From NCBI GenBank assembly GCA_029782135.1, contig JAKOVI010000059.1, positions 1-48,240 on the forward strand: a DNA stretch of 48,240 bases, read 5' to 3'. The translations under genes were made by a program, and so were the position numbers. Below the pieces are notes generated by a model. That model saw nothing but the letters and a program-made list of their open reading frames with translations. It did no database searches and was not told where the DNA came from. Origin of the DNA: Bacillota bacterium. GTDB lineage: Bacteria > Bacillota > UBA4882 > UBA10575. Within the stretch, counting starts at the first letter, position 1. Every line of letters begins with the position of its first letter. Below are positions 25,595 through 34,213 of the stretch, piece after piece.

Positions 25595-27757
25595 TTGGAT
25601 CTCATCAAACAACTGGCAACAGAACTTACCCTCCGTCCCGAACAGGTGGAGCGGACGATTAAATTATTTGACGAAGGTAATACCTTGCCCTTTATTGCCC
25701 GGTACCGGAAAGAAATTACGGGCGGGCTGGATGAAGAGCAATTAAGAACCCTCGAAGAACGCCTGCGGTATCTTCGCAACTTAGAGGCGAGAAAAGAAGA
25801 GGTCTTGCGCCTTATTGGGGAACAAGGAAAACTCACCCCCGAACTGGAAGAGGCTATTAAGCAAGCGACAATCCTCCAAGAAGTCGAAGATTACTACCAG
25901 CCGTTCCGTCCGAAACGGCGGACCAGGGCGACGGTGGCGAAGGAAAAAGGCTTGGAGCCTTTAGCGCTTATGATCTGGCAACAGGAGCAGACGAACGGCG
26001 ATCCTCTCCTCCTTGCGGAAGCGTATGTCAATCCCGAACTGGGTGTCGAGGATGCAAACCAGGCGCTTGCCGGCGCTATGGATATTATTGCGGAACAGAT
26101 CTCCGAACAAGCTGAATGGCGGAGGATGATCCGCGAATACCTGTGGGAGCATGCGCGGATTACTTCCGAATTAAAAACAGATGACCCGGCCGGTGCGGTC
26201 TACCGGCAATACCACAACTTCACCGAACCGGTGAAGAAGATCCCGCCGCACCGCGTTTTAGCCATCAACCGCGGGGAAAAAACCGGTTTTTTGAAGGTCG
26301 GATTGGACGTTGAACTCCAACCGCTGCTCGAAAGATTGTTTGCCTTGGTACAGTCTAATCCCCAAAGCATTTTTACGGATTATCTCAAAGCCGCCACCGA
26401 GGACAGCCTGACCCGCCTTCTGCTCCCAAGTCTGGAACGGGAGATCCGGGCAAGTTTAACCGCTACTGCTGAGGAACAGGCGATTAAGGTCTTTGGCTTG
26501 AATCTGCGCCAGCTTTTACTCCAGCCGCCAGTACGCGGGAAGATCGTCATGGGGATCGACCCTGGTTTTCGCACCGGTTGCAAAGTGGCGGTGGTCGACG
26601 CGATTGGCCGGGTGCAGGAGACGGCAACGATCTATCCTCACCCGCCCCAGAAGGATTGGGAACAGGCGCTTAAAGTTTTGTCGGCTTTAATCCATAAACA
26701 CCAGGTCGATCTGATCGCTGTCGGGAATGGGACCGCCGGGCGGGAAACCGAGGAATTAGTAACCCAGGTGCTGGCGAATTTGGACCGATTGGTTTACTAC
26801 GCGGTGGTCAGTGAAGCCGGGGCCTCCGTTTATTCCGCTTCGAAACTAGCCCGTGAGGAACTACCGGAGTTGGATGTGGCAATGCGGGGGGCGGTTTCGA
26901 TTGCCCGGCGCCTGCAGGACCCCCTGGCCGAACTGGTGAAAATTGAACCAAAAGCGCTTGGTGTTGGACAATACCAACATGATGTGAACCAAAACAACCT
27001 GGCACAGACCTTAAAAGGGGTGGTTGAATCCTGCGTTAACTTTGTCGGGGTTGATTTAAACACTGCCTCTGCTTCCTTACTGGAGAATGTGGCCGGGATT
27101 GGACCAGCGTTGGCCCGCGCAATTGTAGAGTACCGGCAGGAGAACGGTCCTTTCCGCCGCCGGGAAGAACTGCTAAAAGTCAAGAGGTTTGGACAGCACG
27201 CTTATACCCAGGCGGCCGGTTTTCTGCGCTTGCCGGGGGGAGATTACAGCCTGGAGAATACCGGGATTCACCCGGAGTCTTACCATGTGGCGGAAGCGCT
27301 CTTAGCCTCCCTTGGTTATGCCAGCGCCGATCTGAATGATCCGGACAAGCTGGAAGAACTCCGGCAAAAGCTGAAAAAGATCGACCCGCAAACAACAGCG
27401 GCTGAGCTGCAAACCGGACTTCCTACTTTCCAAGATATCGTCGAAGCACTCTGCCGGCCGGGACGTGATCCGCGGGAGGAGATGCCGGGTCCGGTTTTCC
27501 GCCGTGATGTGAAATCAATGGCCGACTTAAGACCGGAGATGGTTTTGGACGGGATCGTGCGCAATGTCGTTGATTTCGGGGCGTTTGTCGATATTGGCGT
27601 TGAACAGGATGGTTTGGTTCATATCTCCGAGCTGGCGGAGAAGTTTGTCCGGGATCCGTTGGCAGTAGTTTCCGTCGGACAAAGAGTCAAGGTGCGGGTC
27701 CTCAGTATTGACACGGAAAGACAACGGATCGCCCTTTCGATGAAAGGGCTGGGTTAA
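25595..27757 (+). CDS. tex: Tex-family S1 RNA-binding protein
   Basis: Tex is a multidomain nucleic-acid-binding protein that affects transcription; its detailed role is unsettled. The order is complete: Tex N-terminal helix-turn-helix (IKLFDEGNTLPFIARYRKE), RNase H-like YqgF domain with MGIDPGFRTGCKVAVVD, helix-hairpin-helix pair (ENVAGIGPALARAIVEYR) and a C-terminal S1 domain (DGIVRNVVDFGAFVDIG). The length of 720 aa is standard. The start is TTG 25595; the SD AAAGGATG is about 12 bases away, but the N-terminal sequence fits the family start. It sits between divIC and the small S1 gene. Confidence 0.95.
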   Translation: MDLIKQLATELTLRPEQVERTIKLFDEGNTLPFIARYRKEITGGLDEEQLRTLEERLRYLRNLEARKEEVLRLIGEQGKLTPELEEAIKQATILQEVEDYYQPFRPKRRTRATVAKEKGLEPLALMIWQQEQTNGDPLLLAEAYVNPELGVEDANQALAGAMDIIAEQISEQAEWRRMIREYLWEHARITSELKTDDPAGAVYRQYHNFTEPVKKIPPHRVLAINRGEKTGFLKVGLDVELQPLLERLFALVQSNPQSIFTDYLKAATEDSLTRLLLPSLEREIRASLTATAEEQAIKVFGLNLRQLLLQPPVRGKIVMGIDPGFRTGCKVAVVDAIGRVQETATIYPHPPQKDWEQALKVLSALIHKHQVDLIAVGNGTAGRETEELVTQVLANLDRLVYYAVVSEAGASVYSASKLAREELPELDVAMRGAVSIARRLQDPLAELVKIEPKALGVGQYQHDVNQNNLAQTLKGVVESCVNFVGVDLNTASASLLENVAGIGPALARAIVEYRQENGPFRRREELLKVKRFGQHAYTQAAGFLRLPGGDYSLENTGIHPESYHVAEALLASLGYASADLNDPDKLEELRQKLKKIDPQTTAAELQTGLPTFQDIVEALCRPGRDPREEMPGPVFRRDVKSMADLRPEMVLDGIVRNVVDFGAFVDIGVEQDGLVHISELAEKFVRDPLAVVSVGQRVKVRVLSIDTERQRIALSMKGLG

Positions 27758-27778
27758 GGCAATCTTAATTTGTGCAAC

Positions 27779-27808
27779 TTGACAACACAATTTTTACTGG
27801 GATATAAT
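27779..27808 (+). promoter_or_regulatory. Sigma-A promoter of the yabR-like gene
   Basis: A perfect TTGACA (27779-27784) and a perfect TATAAT (27803-27808), 18 bases apart, about 55 bases before the start codon. Confidence 0.88.
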
Positions 27809-27863
27809 ATAATATATTGCTTTGATGAGCAGAGCCCAATTAAAGGGGAGGAAAAAACTGAGT

Positions 27864-28238
27864 ATGTCTTTTATGGTGGGCCAGGTAGTGGAAGGGAAGA
27901 TTACCGGGATCACCAATTTTGGGGCATTTGTTGAGATTTCTCCAGGTGTTACCGGATTGGTTCATATTTCGGAAGTCGCCGATGTCTATGTTAAGGATAT
28001 TAAGGATTTTGTCAAAATTAATGATCTGATTAAAGTTAAAATCCTTTCAATGCAGGACGGGAAGATTGGCCTCTCGATCAGGCAAGCCCAACCGAAAATC
28101 AACCGGCAGAGCAAGCAATCGTTCGAGGATAAGCTGGCCAAATTTTTAAAGGATTCTGAGGAGCGTCAGTCCGAATTAAAGCGCAGTTTGGATTCGAAAA
28201 GAGGAGGACGCGGGGGCGGACGTTTAAGCCATTTTTAA
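27864..28238 (+). CDS. yabR: YabR-like S1-domain RNA-binding protein
   Basis: A 124-residue protein with a single S1 domain at residues 5-75 (VEGKITGITNFGAFVEISPG, then GLVHISEVADVYVKDI and KVKILSMQDGKIGLSIRQA). A basic, glycine-rich tail ends GGRGGGRLSHF. This is the small S1 protein found near divIC and spoIIE in Firmicutes. The start ATG 27864 has GGGGAGG 12 bases upstream, a little far; an ATG at 27822 would leave that SD inside the gene. It has its own strong promoter and so is not dependent on tex transcription. Confidence 0.88.
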   Translation: MSFMVGQVVEGKITGITNFGAFVEISPGVTGLVHISEVADVYVKDIKDFVKINDLIKVKILSMQDGKIGLSIRQAQPKINRQSKQSFEDKLAKFLKDSEERQSELKRSLDSKRGGRGGGRLSHF

Positions 28239-28243
28239 GCGCA

Positions 28244-28278
28244 TAAAAGGGTTGTTCACATGGTGAACCGCCTTTTTC
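28244..28278 (+). terminator. Terminator after yabR
   Basis: The imperfect stem AAAAGG...GTTCAC/GTGAAC...CCTTTT ends in a T run six bases after the stop codon. Confidence 0.7.
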
Positions 28279-28322
28279 TTTACCTTCCAAAAATAAGCGA
28301 TCAAATCATCTGTAAATAATTC

Positions 28323-28351
28323 TTGCTTAAGTAAGCGAAATGTATTATAAT
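28323..28351 (+). promoter_or_regulatory. Promoter for the tRNA-Met/tRNA-Lys pair
   Basis: TTGCTT (28323-28328), 17 bases, then a perfect TATAAT (28346-28351). The -10 is 20 bases upstream of tRNA-Met. Confidence 0.75.
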
Positions 28352-28371
28352 TAAGTTTGCAGTTTTCGTTT

Positions 28372-28448
28372 GGCGGTGTAGCTCAGTTGGTCAGAGCATA
28401 CGGTTCATACCCGTAGTGTCACTGGTTCGAATCCAGTCACCGCCACCA
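28372..28448 (+). tRNA. tRNA-Met(CAT), elongator type
   Basis: Acceptor GGCGGTG/CACCGCC, anticodon stem TACGG/CCGTA with loop TTCATAC (anticodon CAT), T loop TTCGAAT, encoded CCA. The anticodon stem lacks the three G-C pairs of an initiator, and the sequence is close to the elongator tRNA-Met of Bacillus. The alternative, an Ile tRNA with modified C34, is less likely. Confidence 0.93.
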
Positions 28449-28452
28449 AGAT

Positions 28453-28528
<76 letters not shown>

Positions 28529-28545
28529 TTATAATGAAACCAAAG

Positions 28546-28571
28546 GCTGTTCTTGATGGAACGGCTTTTTT
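28546..28571 (+). terminator. Terminator of the tRNA-Met/Lys operon
   Basis: Stem GCTGTTC/GAACGGC (one G-U pair) with loop TTGATG and six T residues. Confidence 0.85.
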
Positions 28572-28623
28572 CTTTATTAGGCCGGTTGAAGAACGGAATT
28601 TTACCGAGAAAGGATGATGGAAC

Positions 28624-29739
28624 GTGAAAGATCCCCGGATCCAACAGTTGGCGGCGAACTTAATCAACTATTCGGTTGAACTGAAGCCAGAGGAGAAAAT
28701 TTTAATTGAAGTGACGGGTGAGGCTGATGATCTCGCCCAAGCCTTGGTGCGCGAGGCTTATAAGAGCGGGGGTGTACCCTATATCGCATTGCAGAACCAT
28801 TCCCTCCTCCGGGAATGGTTGAAAAAGGCTGAGGAGAACCAGGTGAAGGCCCAAGCGGACTGGGACCGGAAACGGATGGAGGAGATGGATGCCTATATCG
28901 GCTTAAGAGCCCCCGCTAATGTGAACGAGTGGGCGGATCTGCCGGCGGAAAAACTCCAGATCTACCAGAACCATTATCTAAAGCCAGTTCATCACGGAGT
29001 ACGGGTTGCCCGGACGAAATGGTGTGTCTTGCGTTATCCGAATGCCGCGATGGCGCAACTGGCGAATACCAGCATTGAACATTTTGAGGATTTTTATTTT
29101 GCCGTCTGCAATCTGGATTACGCCAAAATGTCCCGGGCGATGGGCCCCCTGGTTGAACTGATGAACCAGACGGAGCGGGTCAGGATTACCGGACCGGGGA
29201 CTGATCTTACGTTCTCGATCAAGGGAATTCCGGCTATTAAATGCGACGGACACCGCAATATCCCCGATGGGGAAGTCTTTACTGCGCCCGTCAAAGAGTC
29301 GCTCAACGGCAGGATCAGTTTTAATACCCCTTCAATTTATAACGGGTTTACTTTTGAAGGAGTGGTTCTAGAGTTTAAGGAGGGCAAGATTATTAACGCG
29401 ACGGCCAACGACCCGCAGCGGATTGAAGCGCTCCTCGACACCGACCAGGGAGCCAGGTATGTCGGGGAATTTGCCCTGGGCGTCAACCCTTATATTCTGG
29501 CGCCGATGAAGGATACCTTATTTGATGAGAAGATTGCCGGCAGCCTCCATTTAACCCCGGGTTCTTGTTACGATGAATGCAGCAATGGGAATAAATCGGC
29601 GATCCACTGGGATCTGGTCTTAATTCAACGTCCCGAATACGGCGGGGGTGAGATTTATTTTGACGACCGCTTGATCCGGAAGGACGGGCTCTTTACCCTC
29701 CCGGAACTGGCCGGGTTAAATCCGGAAAACCTTAAATAA
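28624..29739 (+). CDS. M29-family (thermophilic) aminopeptidase
   Basis: M29 enzymes (AmpS, aminopeptidase T, AmpII) remove N-terminal residues with a two-metal centre. The N-terminal domain has ALVREAYKSGGVPYIAL. The C-terminal metal domain has GEVFTAPVKESLNGRI, ARYVGEFALGVNP, SLHLTPGSCYDE and the late AIHWDLVL, giving the Glu, Glu, His, Tyr, His and Asp positions of the active site. At 371 aa it is slightly shorter than the usual 400-410. The start is GTG 28624 behind AAAGGATG. It follows the tRNA-Lys terminator by 52 bases and appears to be a single gene. Confidence 0.9.
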   Translation: MKDPRIQQLAANLINYSVELKPEEKILIEVTGEADDLAQALVREAYKSGGVPYIALQNHSLLREWLKKAEENQVKAQADWDRKRMEEMDAYIGLRAPANVNEWADLPAEKLQIYQNHYLKPVHHGVRVARTKWCVLRYPNAAMAQLANTSIEHFEDFYFAVCNLDYAKMSRAMGPLVELMNQTERVRITGPGTDLTFSIKGIPAIKCDGHRNIPDGEVFTAPVKESLNGRISFNTPSIYNGFTFEGVVLEFKEGKIINATANDPQRIEALLDTDQGARYVGEFALGVNPYILAPMKDTLFDEKIAGSLHLTPGSCYDECSNGNKSAIHWDLVLIQRPEYGGGEIYFDDRLIRKDGLFTLPELAGLNPENLK

Positions 29740-29849
29740 CAGATCGTTGACTTGCCCTGTCATTTAAAGGAGTTTCGCACCTACCACCGAAGTATATAGC
29801 AAGATAGAAAATGCTGGGATATTGGTTTGCTGAAGGAGTTGGCGGAGAG

Positions 29850-31853
29850 ATGAAGCAACGATGGTGGATTGTCTTAGTCGGAGTAACGGCTTTGCTGGTG
29901 GCCTTGGTTTCAGGAGCAGGAGCGGTGACGGCGGACCAAAACTCTTCAGTGGTGGACGCGAAGATGATGGAAGTGATCGGAACCGCGGCCGGGGCAGAAG
30001 CATCTCCCTCTGTATTAAGTGCATCTTCAGACCGGACGGCAAAGTATCCGACCTTTGTCTTACCGGCCAGCCCGGAACTTTGGTATGGTTGCGCCGAGGA
30101 AGACGGTTTTTTTGTCTCCTATGACGCCGGAAAAAGTTGGGTGCAAAGGAACAACGGTTTACCCCGGAAGTTAGTCTACCCCTTCCAACAGGAACAAGTC
30201 CGTTCCATTACCGCCCTGGGTGTGGATCCGGCGGCCCCGGACCGGGTGATCGTTTCCACCATTGACCGCCTTTATTTTTCGGAAAACCAGGGCGAATCTT
30301 GGAACCAGGTTCCAATCCATACCAAACCGATCACCGCGGTTGCCTTATCTTCGCACGATCCGGAAGCAATTTTGGTGGGCACGGCTTTTTATGGTATTTA
30401 TGAAACCAGGGATTTTGGGAAGAGCTGGACTGCGATCACGCCGGATTTGAATTTTCTTAAGCTGAACAGGACCTATTACGAAACGATTTCCGCCCTTACG
30501 TATCATCCGGAGAACCCGGACAAGATCCTGTTTGCCTGCGAGTTCGGGAATGGTTTATACTTATATCACAAAGCTCTAAAGATCTGGGAAGAGTTGGACC
30601 TTGGTAAAGAACGGCCGCTCATCGACAACCTCTATTTCCGCCCGGTAAACCCGATCCAAGAGAGATCCGACTGGTTTTTACAGATTACCCAACGGGATGT
30701 GGTAGAGCTCTATTCCTGGCCTGCGTTCCAATTAGTAGCGATTGAAGAACCGCAACCACGACCGAGCTATCAACCTAACCGAACAGCAAGAAAGGTTCGG
30801 GCTGCGGAAAAATTCGGCATCTATCTAAGAGCGAATAATGCCTCCGGGAAAAAGCTGGATGGCCACCTAAAATTCATGAAGCAAAACGGTTTAAACGCTT
30901 TGGTTGTGGACTTCAAAGATGACTCCGGTTATGTGACTTATCATACAAAAGTGCCTCTGGCACACTCGATCGGTGCCGTCAGGCCGGAAATCAATCTTCA
31001 GGAACTTGTTAAAAAGGCAAAAGCGGAAGACCTCTACATAATTGGGCGGCTGGTCGTCTTTAAAGACAGTTGCCTTTACCGTTATAATAATTATCAATAT
31101 GCCGCTTGGGATGAAAAACAGAATCAGCCCTGGCGGTATTTGGTCAGGGAAAAGAACAGTGACGGTGGTATAACTTACGTCCAGAGAGAACACTGGCTTG
31201 ATCCTTTCTCCCGGGAGGTGTGGGAGTATAATTTGGCGTTGGCCGAAGAATTACAAGCTCTGGGGATCGATGAGATCCAGTTCGACTATATCAGGTTCCC
31301 GACCGACGGGGATCTGGCGCGCTGCTCCTATCGTTACCAACCGCCGGGCGCCGAGAAGATCGATGCCTTGGAGTCCTTCCTCGCGATGGCGCGGGAACGC
31401 CTCACGGTTCCGATCAGTACAGACCTTTATGGTTTTAACTGTTGGTACCTGATGGAAGGTTTGACCGGTCAAAATATCCGGTTGTTCTCAAAGTATGTTG
31501 ATGTAATCTGCCCGATGTATTATCCTTCGCACTTTCCTGACGATTTTCTGTGTGAAGATTATCTAGAAAGGGCGGAGCTGATCTACCGGGAAGGAGCTTT
31601 CCGGGCGGAGACGCTGGTGGCGGAGGGATGTCTGATCCGCCCGTATGTCCAGGCCTTTCGTTTAACCGGGCGGGAGCTGCGCATGACGCCCCCGGTTTAT
31701 ACTGATTACCTGTTAAGGCAAGTCCAGGGTGTGCTCTCCTCCCCCGCGCCGGGCTTCACCCTCTGGAATAATTCCAACAATTATTATATGGTGACGCCGT
31801 CTTTGAAAAGTTTGTTGGAAAACTACTCTGCGGGCGCCGGAAACAGGGAATAA
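29850..31853 (+). CDS. Secreted protein: BNR-type beta-propeller fused to a DUF4015 hydrolase-like domain
   Basis: A 667-residue exported protein. Residues 1-30 form a signal peptide or anchor (WWIVLVGVTALLVALVSGAG). Residues about 60-290 hold sortilin/BNR-like repeats with Asp-box-like turns: SYDAGKSWVQRNNGL, SENQGESWNQVP, TRDFGKSWTAITPD. From about 315 a DUF4015 domain follows, a TIM-barrel family classed as putative glycoside hydrolase: FGIYLRANNASGKKLDGHLK, then NALVVDFKDDSGYVTY, IDEIQFDYIRFPTDG and VDVICPMYYPSHFP. The Asp residues in VDFKDD and QFDYIRFPTD are the likely active site. ATG 29850 follows AAGGAG and GGAGAG; a longer ATG 29811 would put residues before the signal peptide. Substrate unknown. 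Confidence 0.82.
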   Translation: MKQRWWIVLVGVTALLVALVSGAGAVTADQNSSVVDAKMMEVIGTAAGAEASPSVLSASSDRTAKYPTFVLPASPELWYGCAEEDGFFVSYDAGKSWVQRNNGLPRKLVYPFQQEQVRSITALGVDPAAPDRVIVSTIDRLYFSENQGESWNQVPIHTKPITAVALSSHDPEAILVGTAFYGIYETRDFGKSWTAITPDLNFLKLNRTYYETISALTYHPENPDKILFACEFGNGLYLYHKALKIWEELDLGKERPLIDNLYFRPVNPIQERSDWFLQITQRDVVELYSWPAFQLVAIEEPQPRPSYQPNRTARKVRAAEKFGIYLRANNASGKKLDGHLKFMKQNGLNALVVDFKDDSGYVTYHTKVPLAHSIGAVRPEINLQELVKKAKAEDLYIIGRLVVFKDSCLYRYNNYQYAAWDEKQNQPWRYLVREKNSDGGITYVQREHWLDPFSREVWEYNLALAEELQALGIDEIQFDYIRFPTDGDLARCSYRYQPPGAEKIDALESFLAMARERLTVPISTDLYGFNCWYLMEGLTGQNIRLFSKYVDVICPMYYPSHFPDDFLCEDYLERAELIYREGAFRAETLVAEGCLIRPYVQAFRLTGRELRMTPPVYTDYLLRQVQGVLSSPAPGFTLWNNSNNYYMVTPSLKSLLENYSAGAGNRE

Positions 31854-32034
31854 TTCCCTTGCCGGCCGGAAGAGGTTTCCGCACGGGGGAGCGCGAATTT
31901 TGTCTTAAACGGTTCAAGCAGGAAGAAAGGGTGAAAAAGAAAGGGAAGAGCCTGGGAGCCATACATAAAAAGTGTTCCGTTTTACAATGCGAAATTCTTA
32001 CCGGATGACGGGTCGAGTCTAAGGAGGCGTAACG

Positions 32035-32529
32035 ATGAAAAAAATAATGCTTATTTCTTTGATGATCTGCTGTTTGCTCCTGATCCCCGGGGCTGCTTTG
32101 GGGTTAAACACCGCCGAGGTACAGGAGAAAGGTGGGGAAATTACTCTCTTGTTCATTGGTGAACAGGGATTGCAAATGGGAGTCGAGTATGGCTTGACCC
32201 CGGAGATCGCGGCATATGTACAAATTCACGAAGCGGCAACGCTCGTGAGCGCCAAATACGAATTTGATTCTAATCTTGCGATTATGCTGGGAGTGGTAAA
32301 TGAAGCTCCTTTTATCGGGATTAACACCTCCATGCCTTTAGATGAGAATATTAAGTTAATGGGTGATTTCAGCCTTTCCTTGGCCAACAATCGACTGAGC
32401 GCTTTACTGGAGATGGGAATCGGATTTAAATTCGCGGATAACATGGATCTCCGTGGCGGCTTGCTGGCCGAGGCAAGTAACAACGGAAAAACCTTCAATT
32501 TCCAAATGGGGATTGGGATCCACTATTAA
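32035..32529 (+). CDS. Small exported protein resembling an outer-membrane beta-barrel
   Basis: A 164-residue protein with a clear signal peptide (MKKIMLISLMICCLLLIPGA, cleavage near Ala-Leu-Gly). The mature part is a series of alternating strands with short polar turns (LTPEIAAYVQIHE, YEFDSNLAIMLGVV, LDENIKLMGDFSLSL, FADNMDLRGGLLAEA), about eight strands, a pattern usual for small porin-like barrels. The last residues, QMGIGIHY, fit the beta-signal (polar-x-Gly-x-x-hydrophobic-x-aromatic) that BAM reads in outer-membrane proteins. I cannot assign a family. If true, the host has an outer membrane. AAGGAGGCG precedes the ATG and a terminator follows. Confidence 0.6.
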   Translation: MKKIMLISLMICCLLLIPGAALGLNTAEVQEKGGEITLLFIGEQGLQMGVEYGLTPEIAAYVQIHEAATLVSAKYEFDSNLAIMLGVVNEAPFIGINTSMPLDENIKLMGDFSLSLANNRLSALLEMGIGFKFADNMDLRGGLLAEASNNGKTFNFQMGIGIHY

Positions 32530-32568
32530 AAAATTCGCTGCAAACGTAACCGTTTGTCGCAAGTTTAC

Positions 32569-32596
32569 AGAGCCCCGTTGGGGGCTCTTCTCTTTT
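32569..32596 (+). terminator. Terminator after the barrel-like gene
   Basis: A perfect eight-pair stem, AGAGCCCC/GGGGCTCT, with loop GTTG and the T-rich tail TCTCTTTT. Confidence 0.85.
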
Positions 32597-32777
32597 GGTA
32601 TGAATTATCTTTGGAATTGGCAGACTGGAAACGGGGTTAACAGAATAATTAATCAACCGGAGGAACCAATAGATGCGGAGAGCGTTTTAAAGTGAAGAGA
32701 TCATCTAGGTAGACTTGAGGCTGAAGGCCAACGGAGTAATCCCTCAAGATTTCCGAGTTTATTTAAGGGGGATGAGG

Positions 32778-34067
32778 ATGAATATTTTAATTGCGATTCT
32801 CGCTTTAAACTTAATTGTCATCGTCCATGAACTAGGACATTATTTAGTGGCGAAAGGCTTTAATATTAAGGTGTTGGAGTTTTCTCTGTTTTTTGGCCCA
32901 AAGCTCTTTTCGGTCAAAAAAGGGGAAACGATCTATTCGCTCCGGCTTTTTCCGGTTGGGGCCTTTGTGCAACTGGAGGGGGAAGAAGAAGCTTCCCTCA
33001 GTGCGCGGGCTTTTAGTAACAAGCCGCTGGCCGCCAGAGCGGCCGTAGTCGCCGCCGGTCCCCTGATGAATTTCTTGACGGCGATGCTCTTTCTCGCGAT
33101 TGCCTTTTTAATCGGCGGGTACAGTTCCAACCTTCTGGAGACCGTCCCCCCTGGGTCACCCGCCGCCCAAGCCGGTTTGCAACGGGGGGATCGTATCATC
33201 AGTTACGACGGGAAAAGGGTTTATCAGCCGGCGGATTTCTTTACTTTGTTGATGATTAACCAGGGTAAACCAAGTATTGTCGAGTATCAACGGGGAAAAG
33301 AGAAAAGGCAGACCCTCCTTGCCCCCTACGTGGTCACGGAGGAACGCTATATATTAGGTTTTGGTGCGCGCGAACCTTATGGCGAAGACTCAACGATTAT
33401 TGAGTATATTTTGCCCGGTTCGCCCGCCGAGCAAGCCGGTCTCCTGCCGGGCGACCGGATCATCTCTTTAGATCAAGACCCGGTCCGCAACAAGCAAGAG
33501 CTCACGGCATATCTCCACCGGAGAAACGGCGAACCGGTGACGGTTACTTTCCGCCGCGCGGGCGAGGAGCGGCAAGTCACGATCCAGCCACGGCTGGAGA
33601 AAGGGGCTGCTTATTACGATACCGGACTTTCGTTCCAGGTTGTGCGCGGAGACTTCTGGGGAACAATTCTGCAACCCCCAGTTTATATGTATTCCACCCT
33701 CCGGAGCGTTCTCTATACCCTTGGGTGGTTGTTTACCGGCAAGGTGTCAATCACTGAACTGGCCGGCCCGGTCCGGATTGTCAGCATTATGAGCGAAGCG
33801 GTCAGTCAAAGTCCGACGGTTGGCCTGATCTTGCTTAATCTCCTGAATATTTCCGCTTTGATCGGGATGGCGATCGGAGCGACGAACCTCCTTCCTTTAC
33901 CGGCACTGGACGGCGGGCGGTTGCTCCTCTTGGGCCTGGAAGGGCTGCGGGGGAAACCGCTTCCTCCGGAAAAAGAAGCGGCCATATCCATGCTGGGTTT
34001 TGTGCTGCTGATGTCACTCGGGATTTTTGTCTTGTTCAACGATCTCATTCAGTTAATCCGGGGGTAA
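32778..34067 (+). CDS. rseP: Site-2-type RIP metalloprotease RseP with two PDZ domains
   Basis: RseP/RasP cuts anti-sigma factors and other membrane proteins inside the membrane. Zinc binding is by HELGH at residues 17-21 and the C-terminal NLLPLPALDGGR. Four membrane segments are visible. Two PDZ domains lie between them: PPGSPAAQAGLQRGDRIISY (first) and LPGSPAEQAGLLPGDRIISL (second). Two PDZ domains are the E. coli arrangement; Bacillus RasP has one. ATG 32778 has AAGGGGG six bases upstream; ORF starts at 32715 and 32772 lack spacing. The length is 429 aa. In many genomes dxr or bamA flank it; here the neighbours are the barrel-like protein and an HD-GYP gene. Confidence 0.93.
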   Translation: MNILIAILALNLIVIVHELGHYLVAKGFNIKVLEFSLFFGPKLFSVKKGETIYSLRLFPVGAFVQLEGEEEASLSARAFSNKPLAARAAVVAAGPLMNFLTAMLFLAIAFLIGGYSSNLLETVPPGSPAAQAGLQRGDRIISYDGKRVYQPADFFTLLMINQGKPSIVEYQRGKEKRQTLLAPYVVTEERYILGFGAREPYGEDSTIIEYILPGSPAEQAGLLPGDRIISLDQDPVRNKQELTAYLHRRNGEPVTVTFRRAGEERQVTIQPRLEKGAAYYDTGLSFQVVRGDFWGTILQPPVYMYSTLRSVLYTLGWLFTGKVSITELAGPVRIVSIMSEAVSQSPTVGLILLNLLNISALIGMAIGATNLLPLPALDGGRLLLLGLEGLRGKPLPPEKEAAISMLGFVLLMSLGIFVLFNDLIQLIRG

Positions 34068-34213
34068 AGGGCGGGTTTTATGAACATTTTGTTAGGTTTG
34101 GGAAAAGGTCGATTTTAAGCAGGAAAAAAGGTGAATGGACAAGAAGTTATCAATTTGGAAGAATTCATTATGAACATTACTAGAAAGTTCAGGAAAAGGG
34201 TGAGGTGAGGCAT

